DNA from: Psychrosphaera ytuae
GTDB taxonomy: Bacteria > Pseudomonadota > Gammaproteobacteria > Enterobacterales > Alteromonadaceae
DNA length: 64,000 nucleotides
Direction: 5' to 3'
Assembly: GCF_017638545.1 (NCBI RefSeq)
Contig: NZ_CP072110.1
Span: 2,728,001-2,792,000 of the forward strand
Part shown: in pieces, positions 36,514-46,151 of the stretch
Layout: each line of letters starts with the position of its first letter
Numbering within the stretch: position 1 is the first letter of the stretch
The notes under the pieces: generated by a model
Databases searched by the model: none
What the model was told of the DNA's origin: nothing
The model's input: the letters and a program-made list of their open reading frames with translations, nothing else
Made by a program: the position numbers and the translations under genes

Positions 36514-37374
36514 TTAAAACGAATTCATATCTGTTCTCAACCTCAAAAATCGAGCAAAACGCGGCAAGCCATTTTTACTAAATCCCGAATATTGATACGT
36601 AATGATACTGCCAAGTTTGGGCGGAGATTGGCGCTCTTGATCTGAAAACCCACTGCCCAGTTTAAACTTTTGCCCCTGTTTGTTCCTGACCCATAGTGCT
36701 CCCATCATGCCTTGGTATTTTCCGTTGCCTTGCTGGTAACCAATTACGACGGCTTCATCGTCAAATGTTGGCTTGAGTTTAAAGAGTCCTTTGCTGCGGC
36801 CTGACTCATAGGTTGCGTTGCTGATGTTAAGCATTATCCCTTCTCCGTTACTGGCCAAAACGGCGTCATAAAAAGCCATGAGATCTTGTTTTTGCTCAAA
36901 TCGAACATGTGTAACGTGTTGCAGCCAAGCTGGTGACTGGGCGGTGATCAAACTCTCTATTCGTTCTTGGCGTTGATAAAATGCCAAGTTGGTAATCGGT
37001 GTATCAAACACCATGAAGTTCACTTTTTTCCATTCGGCATCTCGCGGTGTTTTGCGTCTGGCTATTGCAGAAACCGCATCAAATTGGTTGTGACCTAACC
37101 AGAGTTCACCATCTAAGGGATGATTGGGAAAGTCTTTGGTATACCAATCTGGAGCATGAATTAAATGACCTTGCCGAGTCAAAAACAAACTACCCGTCCA
37201 CAGCGCACGAACACCGTCATATTTTTCGCTGGCGTAATAAGCACTGGTCGATTCGGGTAAACTGGTTAACGTTTTAGTTGATGCGAGCATAAGTTGAGGT
37301 TTGGGGCCGCTCGCAAACAATACAGGGGTAAATAAAAGTAAGACACAAAGTCCGGCAATGAGATAAAAATTCAT
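36514..37374 (-). CDS. Exported ATP-dependent DNA ligase (LigE-type)
   Basis: A minimal ATP-dependent DNA ligase (286 aa) with an N-terminal signal peptide (about 1-21, ending LFASG). The nucleotidyl-lysine motif SEKYDGVRA places the catalytic Lys at 51. Further motifs are LDGELW, FMVFD, GEGIMLN and LFKLK, followed by a short OB-type domain ending RFARFLRLR. Bacterial ligases of this type are predicted to act in the periplasm and have been linked to DNA uptake or biofilm DNA. The main replicative NAD+ ligase is not in this window. It converges on the M13 gene. Confidence 0.9.
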   Translation of the reverse strand: MNFYLIAGLCVLLLFTPVLFASGPKPQLMLASTKTLTSLPESTSAYYASEKYDGVRALWTGSLFLTRQGHLIHAPDWYTKDFPNHPLDGELWLGHNQFDAVSAIARRKTPRDAEWKKVNFMVFDTPITNLAFYQRQERIESLITAQSPAWLQHVTHVRFEQKQDLMAFYDAVLASNGEGIMLNISNATYESGRSKGLFKLKPTFDDEAVVIGYQQGNGKYQGMMGALWVRNKQGQKFKLGSGFSDQERQSPPKLGSIITYQYSGFSKNGLPRFARFLRLRTDMNSF

Positions 37375-37514
37375 AGTGTTTGACCTGATTTTGGGGTTAA
37401 TGAATAGGTCAACTAACCTTAAGCAAAATAGGGGAGGTTGCTCGGGCTTAAACGTATAACTAAACCTTTAGGCTCAATTACTAGACTTTGCTGCCGTCAA
37501 AAACAGCAGGTACA

Positions 37515-37541
37515 AAAAAGCCCACTGTAAACAGTGGGCTT
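37515..37541 (-). terminator. Terminator of the S9 peptidase gene
   Basis: On the minus strand, AAGCCCACTG-TTTA-CAGTGGGCTTTTTTG: a 10-bp stem with six T. It lies about 70 bases after the S9 peptidase stop. Confidence 0.9.
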
Positions 37542-37608
37542 AAATCAATATCCAGTTTTGATTGGACAGGCTTACCTCTAAAGGTGATAGCCCCTATAAC
37601 ATTTGTCT

Positions 37609-39813
37609 TTAAAGGTTCTTATCAAAATAACGAACAATTGTTGTCGCTAAGTGATAACCCGTCTTTTTACCACGGATACTATGTTTACTGCCTGGGTATG
37701 TCATCACATCAAATGGCTTACCTAAGTCTTGTAAGTGTTTGAATAACTTAGTTGCATGAGTAAACAATACGTTATCATCTGCCATGCCGTGGTAAATTAA
37801 CAGGTCGCCTTGCAGGCCGTCAGCGTACATAAATACGTTGCTCTTCTCGTAATCTTCACCGTTTTTACCAGGGTGCCCTGCGTAACGCTCAGTGTAGTGT
37901 GTGTCATATAAAGTCCAGTCTGTTACTGGCGCACCTGATACACCTACTTTAAATACGTCACCGGCTTTGAACATGCTCATAATCGTCATATAACCACCGT
38001 AGCTGTGGCCGTAAACACCAATGCGCTCAGGGTCAACGAAGTCTAACGTTTTTACGTACTCCATCCCAACTAGCTGATCTTTTAACTCCACATCACCTAA
38101 GTGTTTGTAAATCGGATCTTCGAACTTCTTACCACGGTTATATGAGCCACGGTTATCTAATTGGAATACCACGTAGCCTTTTTGAACCAAGTGTTGAAGA
38201 ATGAAGTTACGGCCGCTCCAGCTGTTTGTCACTAGCTGTGCGTGTGGACCACCATAAACATAGTTAACAACCGGGCGCTTGCCTTCAAAGCCTTTTGGTT
38301 CAAAGATTCGATAGTGAAGCGTTTGGCCGTCTTCAGCTGTCAAAGTACCAAAACGAGGTTTAACCCAATCAGACAAGTAAGGGTGAAGCGGGTGATTTTC
38401 ATCAACGCGGTTCTCTTCCATCCAAGTTAACATTTCGCCATTGGCTTTATGTAAGCTAACTTGTGTAGGCTGCGCAGTATTTGAGTATGAATCGAGGTAG
38501 ATACTCGAGTCTTTCGAGAAAGTAATGCTGTGGAAGCCACTGCGAGAAGAAATCTTAGTGATCTCTTGTGGCTTGTTAAGGTTTACTTTGTATAAGTGGC
38601 GCTCAGTTGGCGTGTCCTTACGACCTGTAAAATACACATCGCCAGTTGCTTTATCAACGCCTTCAAGGGCATCAACAATCCACTCGCCTTTGGTTAATTG
38701 GCTTAACAGCTTACCGCGATAATCGAAGTGGTAAAGGTGCTGGAAACCATCGCGCTCAGATGCCCAAATAAAGCTGTCATCCATGTAGTACAGAGCTTCA
38801 TGCAGGTTAATCCAAGTGTCCGCAGTCTCAGTGATAACAACGTCTTGCTGTAAGCTCTTACGGTTAACAAAACGTAGCTCTAATTTTTGTTGAGTACGGT
38901 TTTGCCACTGGTAAGAAAAGCGCTCACTGCCCGGTAACCACTTACCACGAGCGATATAAATGTCTTTGTTTTTACCTAGGTCTACCCAACGAATATCGTT
39001 TTCAGACTTAGTTACATCTAATAAACCCAATTCGATATTAACGTTGTTGGTACCAGCAAATGGGTAACGCTGGTTAAATAGCTTAATGCTATCAGCGTAG
39101 ATTTCGTTACGCGTTGCGATATCAACAGGCGTCGTGTCGACTTTTGTCAAAGCAATGGTTTTCTCATCTGGAGACCACCAGTAACCCGTCATACGGCCCA
39201 TTTCTTCTTGGGCAACAAATTCTGCCATTGCGAACTTAGTTGTACCGCCGCCCGTTGTTGTTAACGCACGAGTTTTACCAGTAGCTAAGTCAATGATGAA
39301 TAAGTTTTGGTCACGAACAAAAGAAATGAAGTTGCCTTTTGGAGAAAACTTAACGTCGGTCGCAAAGCCTTCACCGTTAGTTAATTTTTTGGCTTTTTGC
39401 TCGCCTATTTTTAGGTAAAAAATGTCGCCGTTTAATGGAAATAAAAGGGCGTTGCCATCTGCTGAGAAAGTGTATTCCAAAATACCTTTACCAAAGATAC
39501 GTTGGCGCTCTCGGCGGGCTTTTTCTTCGTCAGAAAGGTTTTCTGGACCAGATACTAAAGATTCTGAGTCAACCAACATAGAACGCTTACCGGTTTCTAC
39601 GTTGTACTGCCACAAATCAAAGCGGTTGTAGTCGTCTTCACGAGCTTGAATATAAGTCGCGCGTTGACCGTCTGGTGATAATTTAAGTTTGCGAGGCGCG
39701 GTGCCTGACAAAGATGGATCTTGATAAATTCGTTCTAAACTAAGTTTTTCAGCGTGCGCTGTCGACGTAAACGCCAACGTCATCGCACATAGAGCTGTGA
39801 TGAGTTTTTTCAT
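37609..39813 (-). CDS. S9 family dipeptidyl-peptidase (DPP IV-like)
   Basis: An exported prolyl-oligopeptidase-type serine peptidase (734 aa). Signal peptide about 1-21 (TSTAHA then EKLS). An N-terminal beta-propeller (about 40-480) contains the DPP IV landmark MAEFVAQEEMGRMTGYWW, whose Glu-Glu pair binds the substrate N-terminus. The catalytic hydrolase domain has GHSYGGYM (Ser), HGMADDNV (Asp) and GSKHSIRG (His). It should release dipeptides from peptide N-termini. A terminator for iadA separates it from the upstream genes, so it is its own unit. Confidence 0.93.
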   Translation of the reverse strand: MKKLITALCAMTLAFTSTAHAEKLSLERIYQDPSLSGTAPRKLKLSPDGQRATYIQAREDDYNRFDLWQYNVETGKRSMLVDSESLVSGPENLSDEEKARRERQRIFGKGILEYTFSADGNALLFPLNGDIFYLKIGEQKAKKLTNGEGFATDVKFSPKGNFISFVRDQNLFIIDLATGKTRALTTTGGGTTKFAMAEFVAQEEMGRMTGYWWSPDEKTIALTKVDTTPVDIATRNEIYADSIKLFNQRYPFAGTNNVNIELGLLDVTKSENDIRWVDLGKNKDIYIARGKWLPGSERFSYQWQNRTQQKLELRFVNRKSLQQDVVITETADTWINLHEALYYMDDSFIWASERDGFQHLYHFDYRGKLLSQLTKGEWIVDALEGVDKATGDVYFTGRKDTPTERHLYKVNLNKPQEITKISSRSGFHSITFSKDSSIYLDSYSNTAQPTQVSLHKANGEMLTWMEENRVDENHPLHPYLSDWVKPRFGTLTAEDGQTLHYRIFEPKGFEGKRPVVNYVYGGPHAQLVTNSWSGRNFILQHLVQKGYVVFQLDNRGSYNRGKKFEDPIYKHLGDVELKDQLVGMEYVKTLDFVDPERIGVYGHSYGGYMTIMSMFKAGDVFKVGVSGAPVTDWTLYDTHYTERYAGHPGKNGEDYEKSNVFMYADGLQGDLLIYHGMADDNVLFTHATKLFKHLQDLGKPFDVMTYPGSKHSIRGKKTGYHLATTIVRYFDKNL

Positions 39814-39970
39814 GGTTTTATCTTATTGTTAGTTTATCGATACGCTGTTGTTTGAGTGACAGCTGCAGCGGACTATTAACGTTATTAATTGCGCTATACA
39901 TCAATAACAAAGTCACTGTTTTGTCTCGTCAGCGAGTCTCTTTGGCATATTCCGAAGGCATGTTAGCACA

Positions 39971-39997
39971 AAATAAAAAAAGGGTGTTGTTCACACC
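39971..39997 (-). terminator. Terminator of the iadA operon
   Basis: On the minus strand, AGGGTGTGAACAACACCCTTTTTTTATTTTG: a short GGGTGT/ACACCC-type stem with a long T run directly after the iadA stop. Confidence 0.85.
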
Positions 39998-41179
39998 CTA
40001 TTCAAAACGACCAACAACAAGAGGTTTGCGATCCGCGACCATGAGTTGGCCACGTGACCATACATACTCCGGGTGTAAATCTGTATCGTTCAGCAGAACT
40101 AAATCTGCATCTGCGTTGGCGAGAATTCGGCCTTTTTTGAGACCTAATATTGTCGCAGGGTTCGAAGTGACCGACATGAGGGCGTGTTCTATGGTGACGT
40201 CGTGTTGTTGTACCGCTTCAATAAATGACATCAACAACGAGCGCTCCTGACCCACTTCAAGCCCGACAAGTTGATTATTTTTGTCAAAAATAGGCAAGCT
40301 AGCATGACCATCTGAACTCATGGTGAGTTGTTCTGGGTTTACTCCTTTGTCAATACAAAATGCCAAGGCCTGTGCCGCGGCCATTTCGCCGTGTGCTAAG
40401 TCATACTCAGTCGTGCTGGTGGTAAAGTCGATAGTACCGCCATATTGGCAAAAACGAATCCCAGCCTCGACCAATTCTTGGTTGCGATTCATGTGAGTCG
40501 GGTAAAACTGAGTTAATGGAATATCCGTTTCGTCTGCGACTTTATGAAGTAAATCAAGGTGTTCTGGACCAGGCCCTACATGGATACTTACTGTTCCGCG
40601 TTTGCCACTTAACATCCCTGCCACCCGGCTTTGTGAGGCCAAGTGAGCTAACTGCTGAACACTGGGTTGGCTACCTCTATGATCGGCAATAGCGACCTCA
40701 CCAATACCTATTATCTCGTCGATAAACATAATGTCTTTTTCGACATCGCCAGTCAGAGACTTTGCTGGAATATGATATGAGCCCGTGTAACAAAATACAT
40801 TGAGGCCTTCTTCTTTTAAGCCTTTTGCTTTTGCAACCAAGTCTGTATGGGTACGGCTCACAGCATCAGTGCCTAAGGCGGCGACCACTGTGGTGATGCC
40901 AGCTGTTGTGGCATCTGACAATTGCATTTGCGGTGTTCGACTGGCAAAACCAGCCTCACCACCACCGCCACTGATATGCACCAGAGAGTCAACAAAACCC
41001 GGCACGAGAAGCATGCCTTTTCCGTCAACTTCTGTCACTAAACCAGGAGCTGATAAATCATTTATAGACAGATCGATGTTGTTTTCGATTGCTAATACTT
41101 TTCCACCCCCGATCAAAACATCCTTAATACCAGCTGGGTGAGGAGTGAAAAGCTGTGCTTGTCGAATAACTGTTAACAT
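39998..41179 (-). CDS. iadA: Isoaspartyl dipeptidase (M38), metal site altered
   Basis: A cytosolic amidohydrolase that splits beta-aspartyl dipeptides; related enzymes complete cyanophycin breakdown by cleaving beta-Asp-Arg. IadA landmarks: GGGGEAGFASRTPQ, SYHIP (substrate Tyr), DHRGSQ (substrate Arg), SIHVG (His200), PTHMNRN (His229), MSSDGH (Asp290). Compared with my recollection of E. coli IadA, two metal residues differ: the first His of the HxH pair is Leu66 (DSLVH), and the bridging carbamylated Lys is Glu161. All other ligands remain. It lies 11 bases behind the permease gene. Activity should not be assumed identical to E. coli IadA. Confidence 0.9.
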   Translation of the reverse strand: MLTVIRQAQLFTPHPAGIKDVLIGGGKVLAIENNIDLSINDLSAPGLVTEVDGKGMLLVPGFVDSLVHISGGGGEAGFASRTPQMQLSDATTAGITTVVAALGTDAVSRTHTDLVAKAKGLKEEGLNVFCYTGSYHIPAKSLTGDVEKDIMFIDEIIGIGEVAIADHRGSQPSVQQLAHLASQSRVAGMLSGKRGTVSIHVGPGPEHLDLLHKVADETDIPLTQFYPTHMNRNQELVEAGIRFCQYGGTIDFTTSTTEYDLAHGEMAAAQALAFCIDKGVNPEQLTMSSDGHASLPIFDKNNQLVGLEVGQERSLLMSFIEAVQQHDVTIEHALMSVTSNPATILGLKKGRILANADADLVLLNDTDLHPEYVWSRGQLMVADRKPLVVGRFE

Positions 41180-41190
41180 AAAATCTCAAT

Positions 41191-42660
41191 TTATTGATAA
41201 TTAAAAAAATAGGCGACAAAAATGAACACACTCGCCAACGTGAACAAACCTAACTGAAAACGCCAAATAAATTTAGCCCATTCACCCCAATCCAGTTTGA
41301 CCACACCTAAGCAGCCAATCAAGCTAGCCGATGTCGGTATGATGATATTAGTTAGGCCATCGCCAAGTTGAAAGGTAAGTACGACAATTTGTCTACTTAC
41401 AGACAATAGGTCGCCAAGCGGTGCCATCAATGGCATGGTGATAGCGGCTTGGCCTGATCCAGAAGATACAAAAAAGTTAAACAAACTCTGAAAAACAAAC
41501 ATTCCCCAAGCTGCAACACTTTCCGGAACTACCGCAATGGCCGATGCACTGTGGAATAAGAAGGTATTTAACGTTGATGCTTCATTGAGATCGCTACCAC
41601 CAAGCAATAAGACGATACCTTTCGCCATTGCGACCAGCAAAGCCGCCGGTAATAGTTCTTGTGCGCCTTGGGTAAATGCTCGAGCACTTTGATTAAAGTC
41701 TTGATCGCCAAATATTCTTACCATCAGAGCACTGACAATGCCTATGGTAAAAAACTGAGCCGCCAATTCTGGGATATAGTATTGCCTTGCCATGACGCCC
41801 CAAATTACCCACACAATACCAACTAAAAACGTGATCAAAACGGCTTTATCTGCAGTTGTTAGGGATGGCAAGGTAAAGTCATTGTCGTTGGTTTGGTTGG
41901 TAGTTCGGCTTTGTTTGGCATATCGTGTTGTAAACAACAGACCAAAGGCAGTAAAAACGAGCCAAGCGACCATTCTTAATTCGGCCCCAGAAAACACTGG
42001 AATGTCCGCAATGGACTGAGCGATCGCGATACTAAATGGATTCATCCATGATGTGGCGAAGCCAATTTGCGTTGCCACATAGGTCATCAAAACCGTGACC
42101 TGAGCGTTGTAACCTAGCTGCTTCATTATGGGTAAGAGGACAATACAAAACGCGATGGCTTCTTCGCCCATCCCAAAAATAGCGCCGCCAAGCGAAAACA
42201 AGACAAACATAAGTGGAATAAACAGCCACTCCACCGATTTTGTTCGCTCAATTAGATTTAACACGCCATTGTTAATTGCGCCGGTTTTCATAATGATGCC
42301 AAACGCGCCACCGGTGATTAAAATAAAGGCCATTACGCCAATAGTGGCACCAAATTTACTACCGGAGGTCAGCCCTTCAAATAGCACATTGGCAAGCCCA
42401 ATATTACCTTGTTCGGCGAACAAAGGAGTAGCAGTGTGGGTCTCTGATTGGACATATTGTGACAAGCTAACTTGTTGTGAATCCGCATTGGCCTCAAAGT
42501 AGCCAGGCGTTACAAACCAAGTAGCACAATAAGCAATCAGAGCGACACACACCAAAATAACCGAGGCGTCGGGTAAAGCACGAGATTTCGTTTGAGTCAT
42601 GGTGTCTGTTAAGTTGTTGTGGTTATTAAAAGCGGTCGTTAAAAAGGCGGGAGCAACCAT
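41191..42660 (-). CDS. YfcC-family (DcuC/ArcD-like) membrane permease
   Basis: An integral-membrane carrier of the YfcC family (489 aa from this start) with about 12 membrane segments. Family blocks: PDASVILVCVALIAYCATW, GAFGIIMKTGAINNG, GMGEEAIAFCIVLLPIMKQLGYN and SGSGQAAITMPLMAPLGDLLSVSRQ. Family members are linked to basic amino acids, dipeptides or dicarboxylates. Located between a TonB receptor and isoaspartyl dipeptidase, it is the likely inner-membrane importer of beta-aspartyl dipeptide; this is inference. The ATG at 42660 lies 28 bases after the receptor stop; an ATG at 42600 gives a 469-aa alternative. Confidence 0.85.
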   Translation of the reverse strand: MVAPAFLTTAFNNHNNLTDTMTQTKSRALPDASVILVCVALIAYCATWFVTPGYFEANADSQQVSLSQYVQSETHTATPLFAEQGNIGLANVLFEGLTSGSKFGATIGVMAFILITGGAFGIIMKTGAINNGVLNLIERTKSVEWLFIPLMFVLFSLGGAIFGMGEEAIAFCIVLLPIMKQLGYNAQVTVLMTYVATQIGFATSWMNPFSIAIAQSIADIPVFSGAELRMVAWLVFTAFGLLFTTRYAKQSRTTNQTNDNDFTLPSLTTADKAVLITFLVGIVWVIWGVMARQYYIPELAAQFFTIGIVSALMVRIFGDQDFNQSARAFTQGAQELLPAALLVAMAKGIVLLLGGSDLNEASTLNTFLFHSASAIAVVPESVAAWGMFVFQSLFNFFVSSGSGQAAITMPLMAPLGDLLSVSRQIVVLTFQLGDGLTNIIIPTSASLIGCLGVVKLDWGEWAKFIWRFQLGLFTLASVFIFVAYFFNYQ

Positions 42661-42688
42661 GCCCCCGCTTGTATAAACTCAGCCTGAC

Positions 42689-45643
42689 TTAGAACTGATA
42701 GGTTAAGCCAATTCGGTAGGTCGTGCCATAGGCGTTGTGATTGATAGAGTCAAAACCGCGTTGCGAACCATAGAGTTGCGGCGGCTCTTCATCCGTCAAG
42801 TTATCAATGCTCATTCGTACTGTAACGTTGCGATTGAGGTCATAACCAGCCGAAAGGTCCCAAATCAACCAACTGTCGACTTGGTGGTTCCCTTCACTGT
42901 CCAACACACCAAGAGCGTCAAGCTCGCCCAGTTCTCGGCCTCTTAAGCCTTCAATATCATCTTGATAGCTGTCCGTGTAATTAGCGCTCAAGCTGACGTA
43001 ATAGTCTGCGGTATCCCAAGTTACACTCGCTCGCGCGATATTTTCAGGGTAACGATAGGTGCCGATGAGCTTTTCGATCGCATCTGAACCAGGTTTGTTG
43101 CGCTCAAAACTTAAATAATGAGTGCCGTCGAATCGAACAATCAGGTCGTTGTCATCAAATCTAAAGCGATGATCAAATTTGATATCGACACCCGATAAAT
43201 CCTGCGTACCTGTGTTTTCTAGGGGTATAACGTGATCGCGATATAAAGGTAGATACAACTCATCGTTGCGAGGTGAGAACTCAGCAATATAGTTGGTCAG
43301 AATCTCAGATAGGTTAGCGCCGTCTTGTTCAATGTTTAAGCCACTGTTATCGGTGACTTCACACAAAAACTCTTCGTATGAAATGCCTAACTCGTCTGTA
43401 CCAACCAAACCGCAATGGCGAAGTGACGCATCAGTCATCGCTCGGTCTAACACAGCCGTCATATTGGTATCGATAACGTCTTCGTGTTCAAACTGCCAAT
43501 AATCAATCGTCAAATTAGTATCTAAGGTCGGACTCCAGCCAACCCCAAGAGTTAGTGCTTCGGACTCTTCGGCTTGTAAATTAGAGTTGCCTAACTCTAA
43601 TGAGTTAACACTGATTTCTGTTCCATCGCCCATACAATACAAGTCCGCAACCGCTTGGTTAGCGCCGCAATCAAAGGTTGAACGTGTGGTTCTTAATTTT
43701 ACTCCAGCTTGAGTTAATGAAGGTGCTCTGAAAGACGTAGACCAAGAGCCTCGCAGAATCAGTGACTCAGTGGGGCGATACGCAAAACCAATTTTGGGAT
43801 TAAAGGTACTGCCAAAATCACTGAAGTGGTCCAGTCGACCTGCTGCCTGAATTTCAAACTCTTCACTGATTGGAAGGTGGAACTCGGCAAATGCGGCGTA
43901 CTGAGTACGACTTGCTTCTGATACTGATGAACCAAAGCCAAACACATCCACCAAATAGTCATTGTCAGCTCGGGCGCGGGCGTTAAGAGATGGGATATCC
44001 GATAGCTCTTCACGGCGAGCTTCAATACCAAAGGCCGCACCGACAAATCCTCCTGTGAGCTCAAATAAGTCACCGCTGATTTGGGCATCGATGGCATAGA
44101 CAGTACTCTCACCGTCACGAGTTGGCATTTCTTGGGCTAATGCCAATATAGCATCGTTTTGAGCATCACCGACCAAGAATGGATTGTAAAAATCCAACAG
44201 CTCTCCATTAGAACAGTTCAGGTCCCCTCCGCTTAAAGAAGCCGGAGAGCCATCACTGCACAATTCTCCTGTCAGAGCTGCGTGTACTTTGTAGCGATTA
44301 TAAACTCCGGCAATAGCCGTTTGTTCTGATTTACTTTGCGATAACGTGATACCTGTTTGCCAATACCAATTGTTGATTTCACCTTCTAAAGAAGAAACCA
44401 AACGCATGCTGTCCGTTTTGACTTCAACAGTACGAGGATCGTTAAACCGAGCGTCAAAACCAAACCCCCAAACCTCTCGGCCAGAGAGCGTGTCAAATGG
44501 GTCAATATAAAGTTGGTCTAACAAAGGATTTGAGCCGTCTTGCTCGTCATAAATAAACAGCGCATCTTCAAGTACAAAAGGACCATCACTGTCATCTAGT
44601 TGATTAATTGGCGACGGCGAAGAGTAGGCTTTAGACTTGGTTGTACTGAAGAAAAAGTCGGTCGCCCATTTCACGTCATCAATAACGACATTGTGCATAA
44701 AGCCAGTAGAAAAGCTTTCAAACGGCGTCTCTAAATAATCGTCTTCATTGCCGTAATATGCACAGATCATTTCACCGTATTCAGTTTCGACCAATTCGGT
44801 TTTACAGCCCGGTGCTGGGAGTTCATTACCGTCAACCGAACTAAAGTAAAAAATGTTAGGTGTGTTTTCTAATTTAGGGAGGTAAGAGTAAGAGTTTTGT
44901 AACGGGGCATTAGCCGTGTAGTCTCGGTCGGTTGCTTTAAACGCGTTACGATCATAATAATCAGCAAAGACTGTGAGCTGTCCATCACCCACTTTAGTGC
45001 CGTAGATAACGTTGAGTTGTTTTTTACTCTCGTCATGATCATCTACACTGTCAGCAAATGACACGTTGATTTCGGCCCCTTCGTAATCTTCTTTTAAGAT
45101 GTAGTTAATGACACCAGCCACTGCGTCGGCACCATAAATCGCGGATGATCCCGTTGCTAGCACCTCTATTTTTTCGATAGCGGCAAGAGGAATGGAATTC
45201 ACGTCGACAAAGTTTTCGGTTCCTGCCGCAAATGCACTCGGTGCTACGCGGCGTCCGTTCACTAAAGTCAATGTTGACGCTGGCCCCATTCCTCGTAAGC
45301 TTGCCGCCGCTTGTCCTGCTGGCGTAGAGTTCGATGTGCCGCCACTTTCAGAGGTCGAAAATGTACCGTTACCACCTTTGAGTTGAGAAAGGTTGCGAAG
45401 CAGCTCGTGAATCGTGTTGGCACCCGAGCGTTCAATTGCTTCACTGTCAATGACGGTGAGCGGTTGCGTACCCTCAATATCAACCCCTTTAATACGAGAA
45501 CCTGTTACTTTTATTTTCTCAATAGTTTCAGAGTTTTCAGTTAAATTTGGGTCATCAAATGGCGCTGCAATGATGGACGGAGTGGTCGCTATAACCGCAC
45601 TGACAGCGGTCGCTGTTAATAACTTACGATACATAATATTCAC
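42689..45643 (-). CDS. TonB-dependent outer-membrane receptor
   Basis: A 984-aa outer-membrane gate driven by TonB. Signal peptide about 1-27 (SIIAA). A TonB-box-like and plug region begins near KIKVTGSRIKGVD, continuing with AIERSGANTIHELLRNLSQ, LVNGRRVAP, and GSSAIYGADAVAGVINYIL. The large beta-barrel has many aromatic strands and ends with terminal Phe (YRIGLTYQF), the outer-membrane assembly signal. No FecA-type signalling extension. First gene of a receptor-permease-dipeptidase set, so the cargo is probably cyanophycin fragments or acidic/basic peptides (inferred from neighbours). Confidence 0.92.
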   Translation of the reverse strand: MNIMYRKLLTATAVSAVIATTPSIIAAPFDDPNLTENSETIEKIKVTGSRIKGVDIEGTQPLTVIDSEAIERSGANTIHELLRNLSQLKGGNGTFSTSESGGTSNSTPAGQAAASLRGMGPASTLTLVNGRRVAPSAFAAGTENFVDVNSIPLAAIEKIEVLATGSSAIYGADAVAGVINYILKEDYEGAEINVSFADSVDDHDESKKQLNVIYGTKVGDGQLTVFADYYDRNAFKATDRDYTANAPLQNSYSYLPKLENTPNIFYFSSVDGNELPAPGCKTELVETEYGEMICAYYGNEDDYLETPFESFSTGFMHNVVIDDVKWATDFFFSTTKSKAYSSPSPINQLDDSDGPFVLEDALFIYDEQDGSNPLLDQLYIDPFDTLSGREVWGFGFDARFNDPRTVEVKTDSMRLVSSLEGEINNWYWQTGITLSQSKSEQTAIAGVYNRYKVHAALTGELCSDGSPASLSGGDLNCSNGELLDFYNPFLVGDAQNDAILALAQEMPTRDGESTVYAIDAQISGDLFELTGGFVGAAFGIEARREELSDIPSLNARARADNDYLVDVFGFGSSVSEASRTQYAAFAEFHLPISEEFEIQAAGRLDHFSDFGSTFNPKIGFAYRPTESLILRGSWSTSFRAPSLTQAGVKLRTTRSTFDCGANQAVADLYCMGDGTEISVNSLELGNSNLQAEESEALTLGVGWSPTLDTNLTIDYWQFEHEDVIDTNMTAVLDRAMTDASLRHCGLVGTDELGISYEEFLCEVTDNSGLNIEQDGANLSEILTNYIAEFSPRNDELYLPLYRDHVIPLENTGTQDLSGVDIKFDHRFRFDDNDLIVRFDGTHYLSFERNKPGSDAIEKLIGTYRYPENIARASVTWDTADYYVSLSANYTDSYQDDIEGLRGRELGELDALGVLDSEGNHQVDSWLIWDLSAGYDLNRNVTVRMSIDNLTDEEPPQLYGSQRGFDSINHNAYGTTYRIGLTYQF

Positions 45644-45703
45644 CTTGTTATAGTCGTTTTTGGTGATGAGTACGAGCGACAGCTAAAGCCTATAGGCGCA
45701 ACA

Positions 45704-45862
45704 ATTCGATCTAGCGAATAGACACACTTGTCCGCAAAACGCACTCTGATTGTGTTAGAAAATTTGTAAGGGGGTTAGCTGATCTGACGAAGCACAAACC
45801 CTTGCTGAGGAAGCAAGTGGCTTATTCGTCGAACCACTCCGATAAGTAGAACGGCGAATAGA
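45704..45862. promoter_or_regulatory. Repeated ATTCG/CGAAT half-sites in the divergent promoter region
   Basis: ATTCG (45704-45708) with CGAAT (45715-45719), spacer 6, and ATTCG (45824-45828) with CGAAT (45855-45859). The 9-mer GCGAATAGA recurs exactly at 45714-45722 and 45854-45862. They lie between the receptor and the cyanophycinase gene, where a shared regulator might bind. The rest of the 508-base gap has no further recognisable element beyond the promoter listed next. Confidence 0.4.
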
Positions 45863-45911
45863 AATACGTAGTCAGCGCAATGGCGTTTTTATACATTTCT
45901 ATACCTTGTTT

Positions 45912-45940
45912 TTGACAGGTTTTGGCTAGGGTGATAGCCT
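45912..45940 (+). promoter_or_regulatory. Candidate promoter of the cyanophycinase gene
   Basis: A consensus -35 TTGACA (45912-45917), 17-base spacer, and TAGCCT (45935-45940) preceded by TG, an extended -10 arrangement. The -10 match is weak. Confidence 0.4.
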
Positions 45941-46151
45941 ACTTTCGTTTTTTAGTCGCTTAATTTTATAGCAGTCTCGGTTTTTGACTGCAATACCTTT
46001 TCTAATTTTTTTATGAGTAATTATCATGCGACTAAAGAATAAATGGTCAGTGTGCCACTCGAGAGAAATGGCACTGTATCCCTTGATATATCTAGTTTTT
46101 CAAGTCTTGTTTGTCCCGCTTTTATCAGTAAATAAAAATCTAAAAAATAAT

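Noticed and set aside
39852..40250. Plus-strand open frame (132 codons) across the iadA end
   Set aside because: It overlaps the real iadA gene and its terminator and has no recognisable domain.
46026..46151. 42-codon N-terminal extension of the cyanophycinase gene
   Set aside because: It would place a hydrophobic stretch before a second, textbook signal peptide; starting at 46152 is simpler, although the extension cannot be fully excluded.
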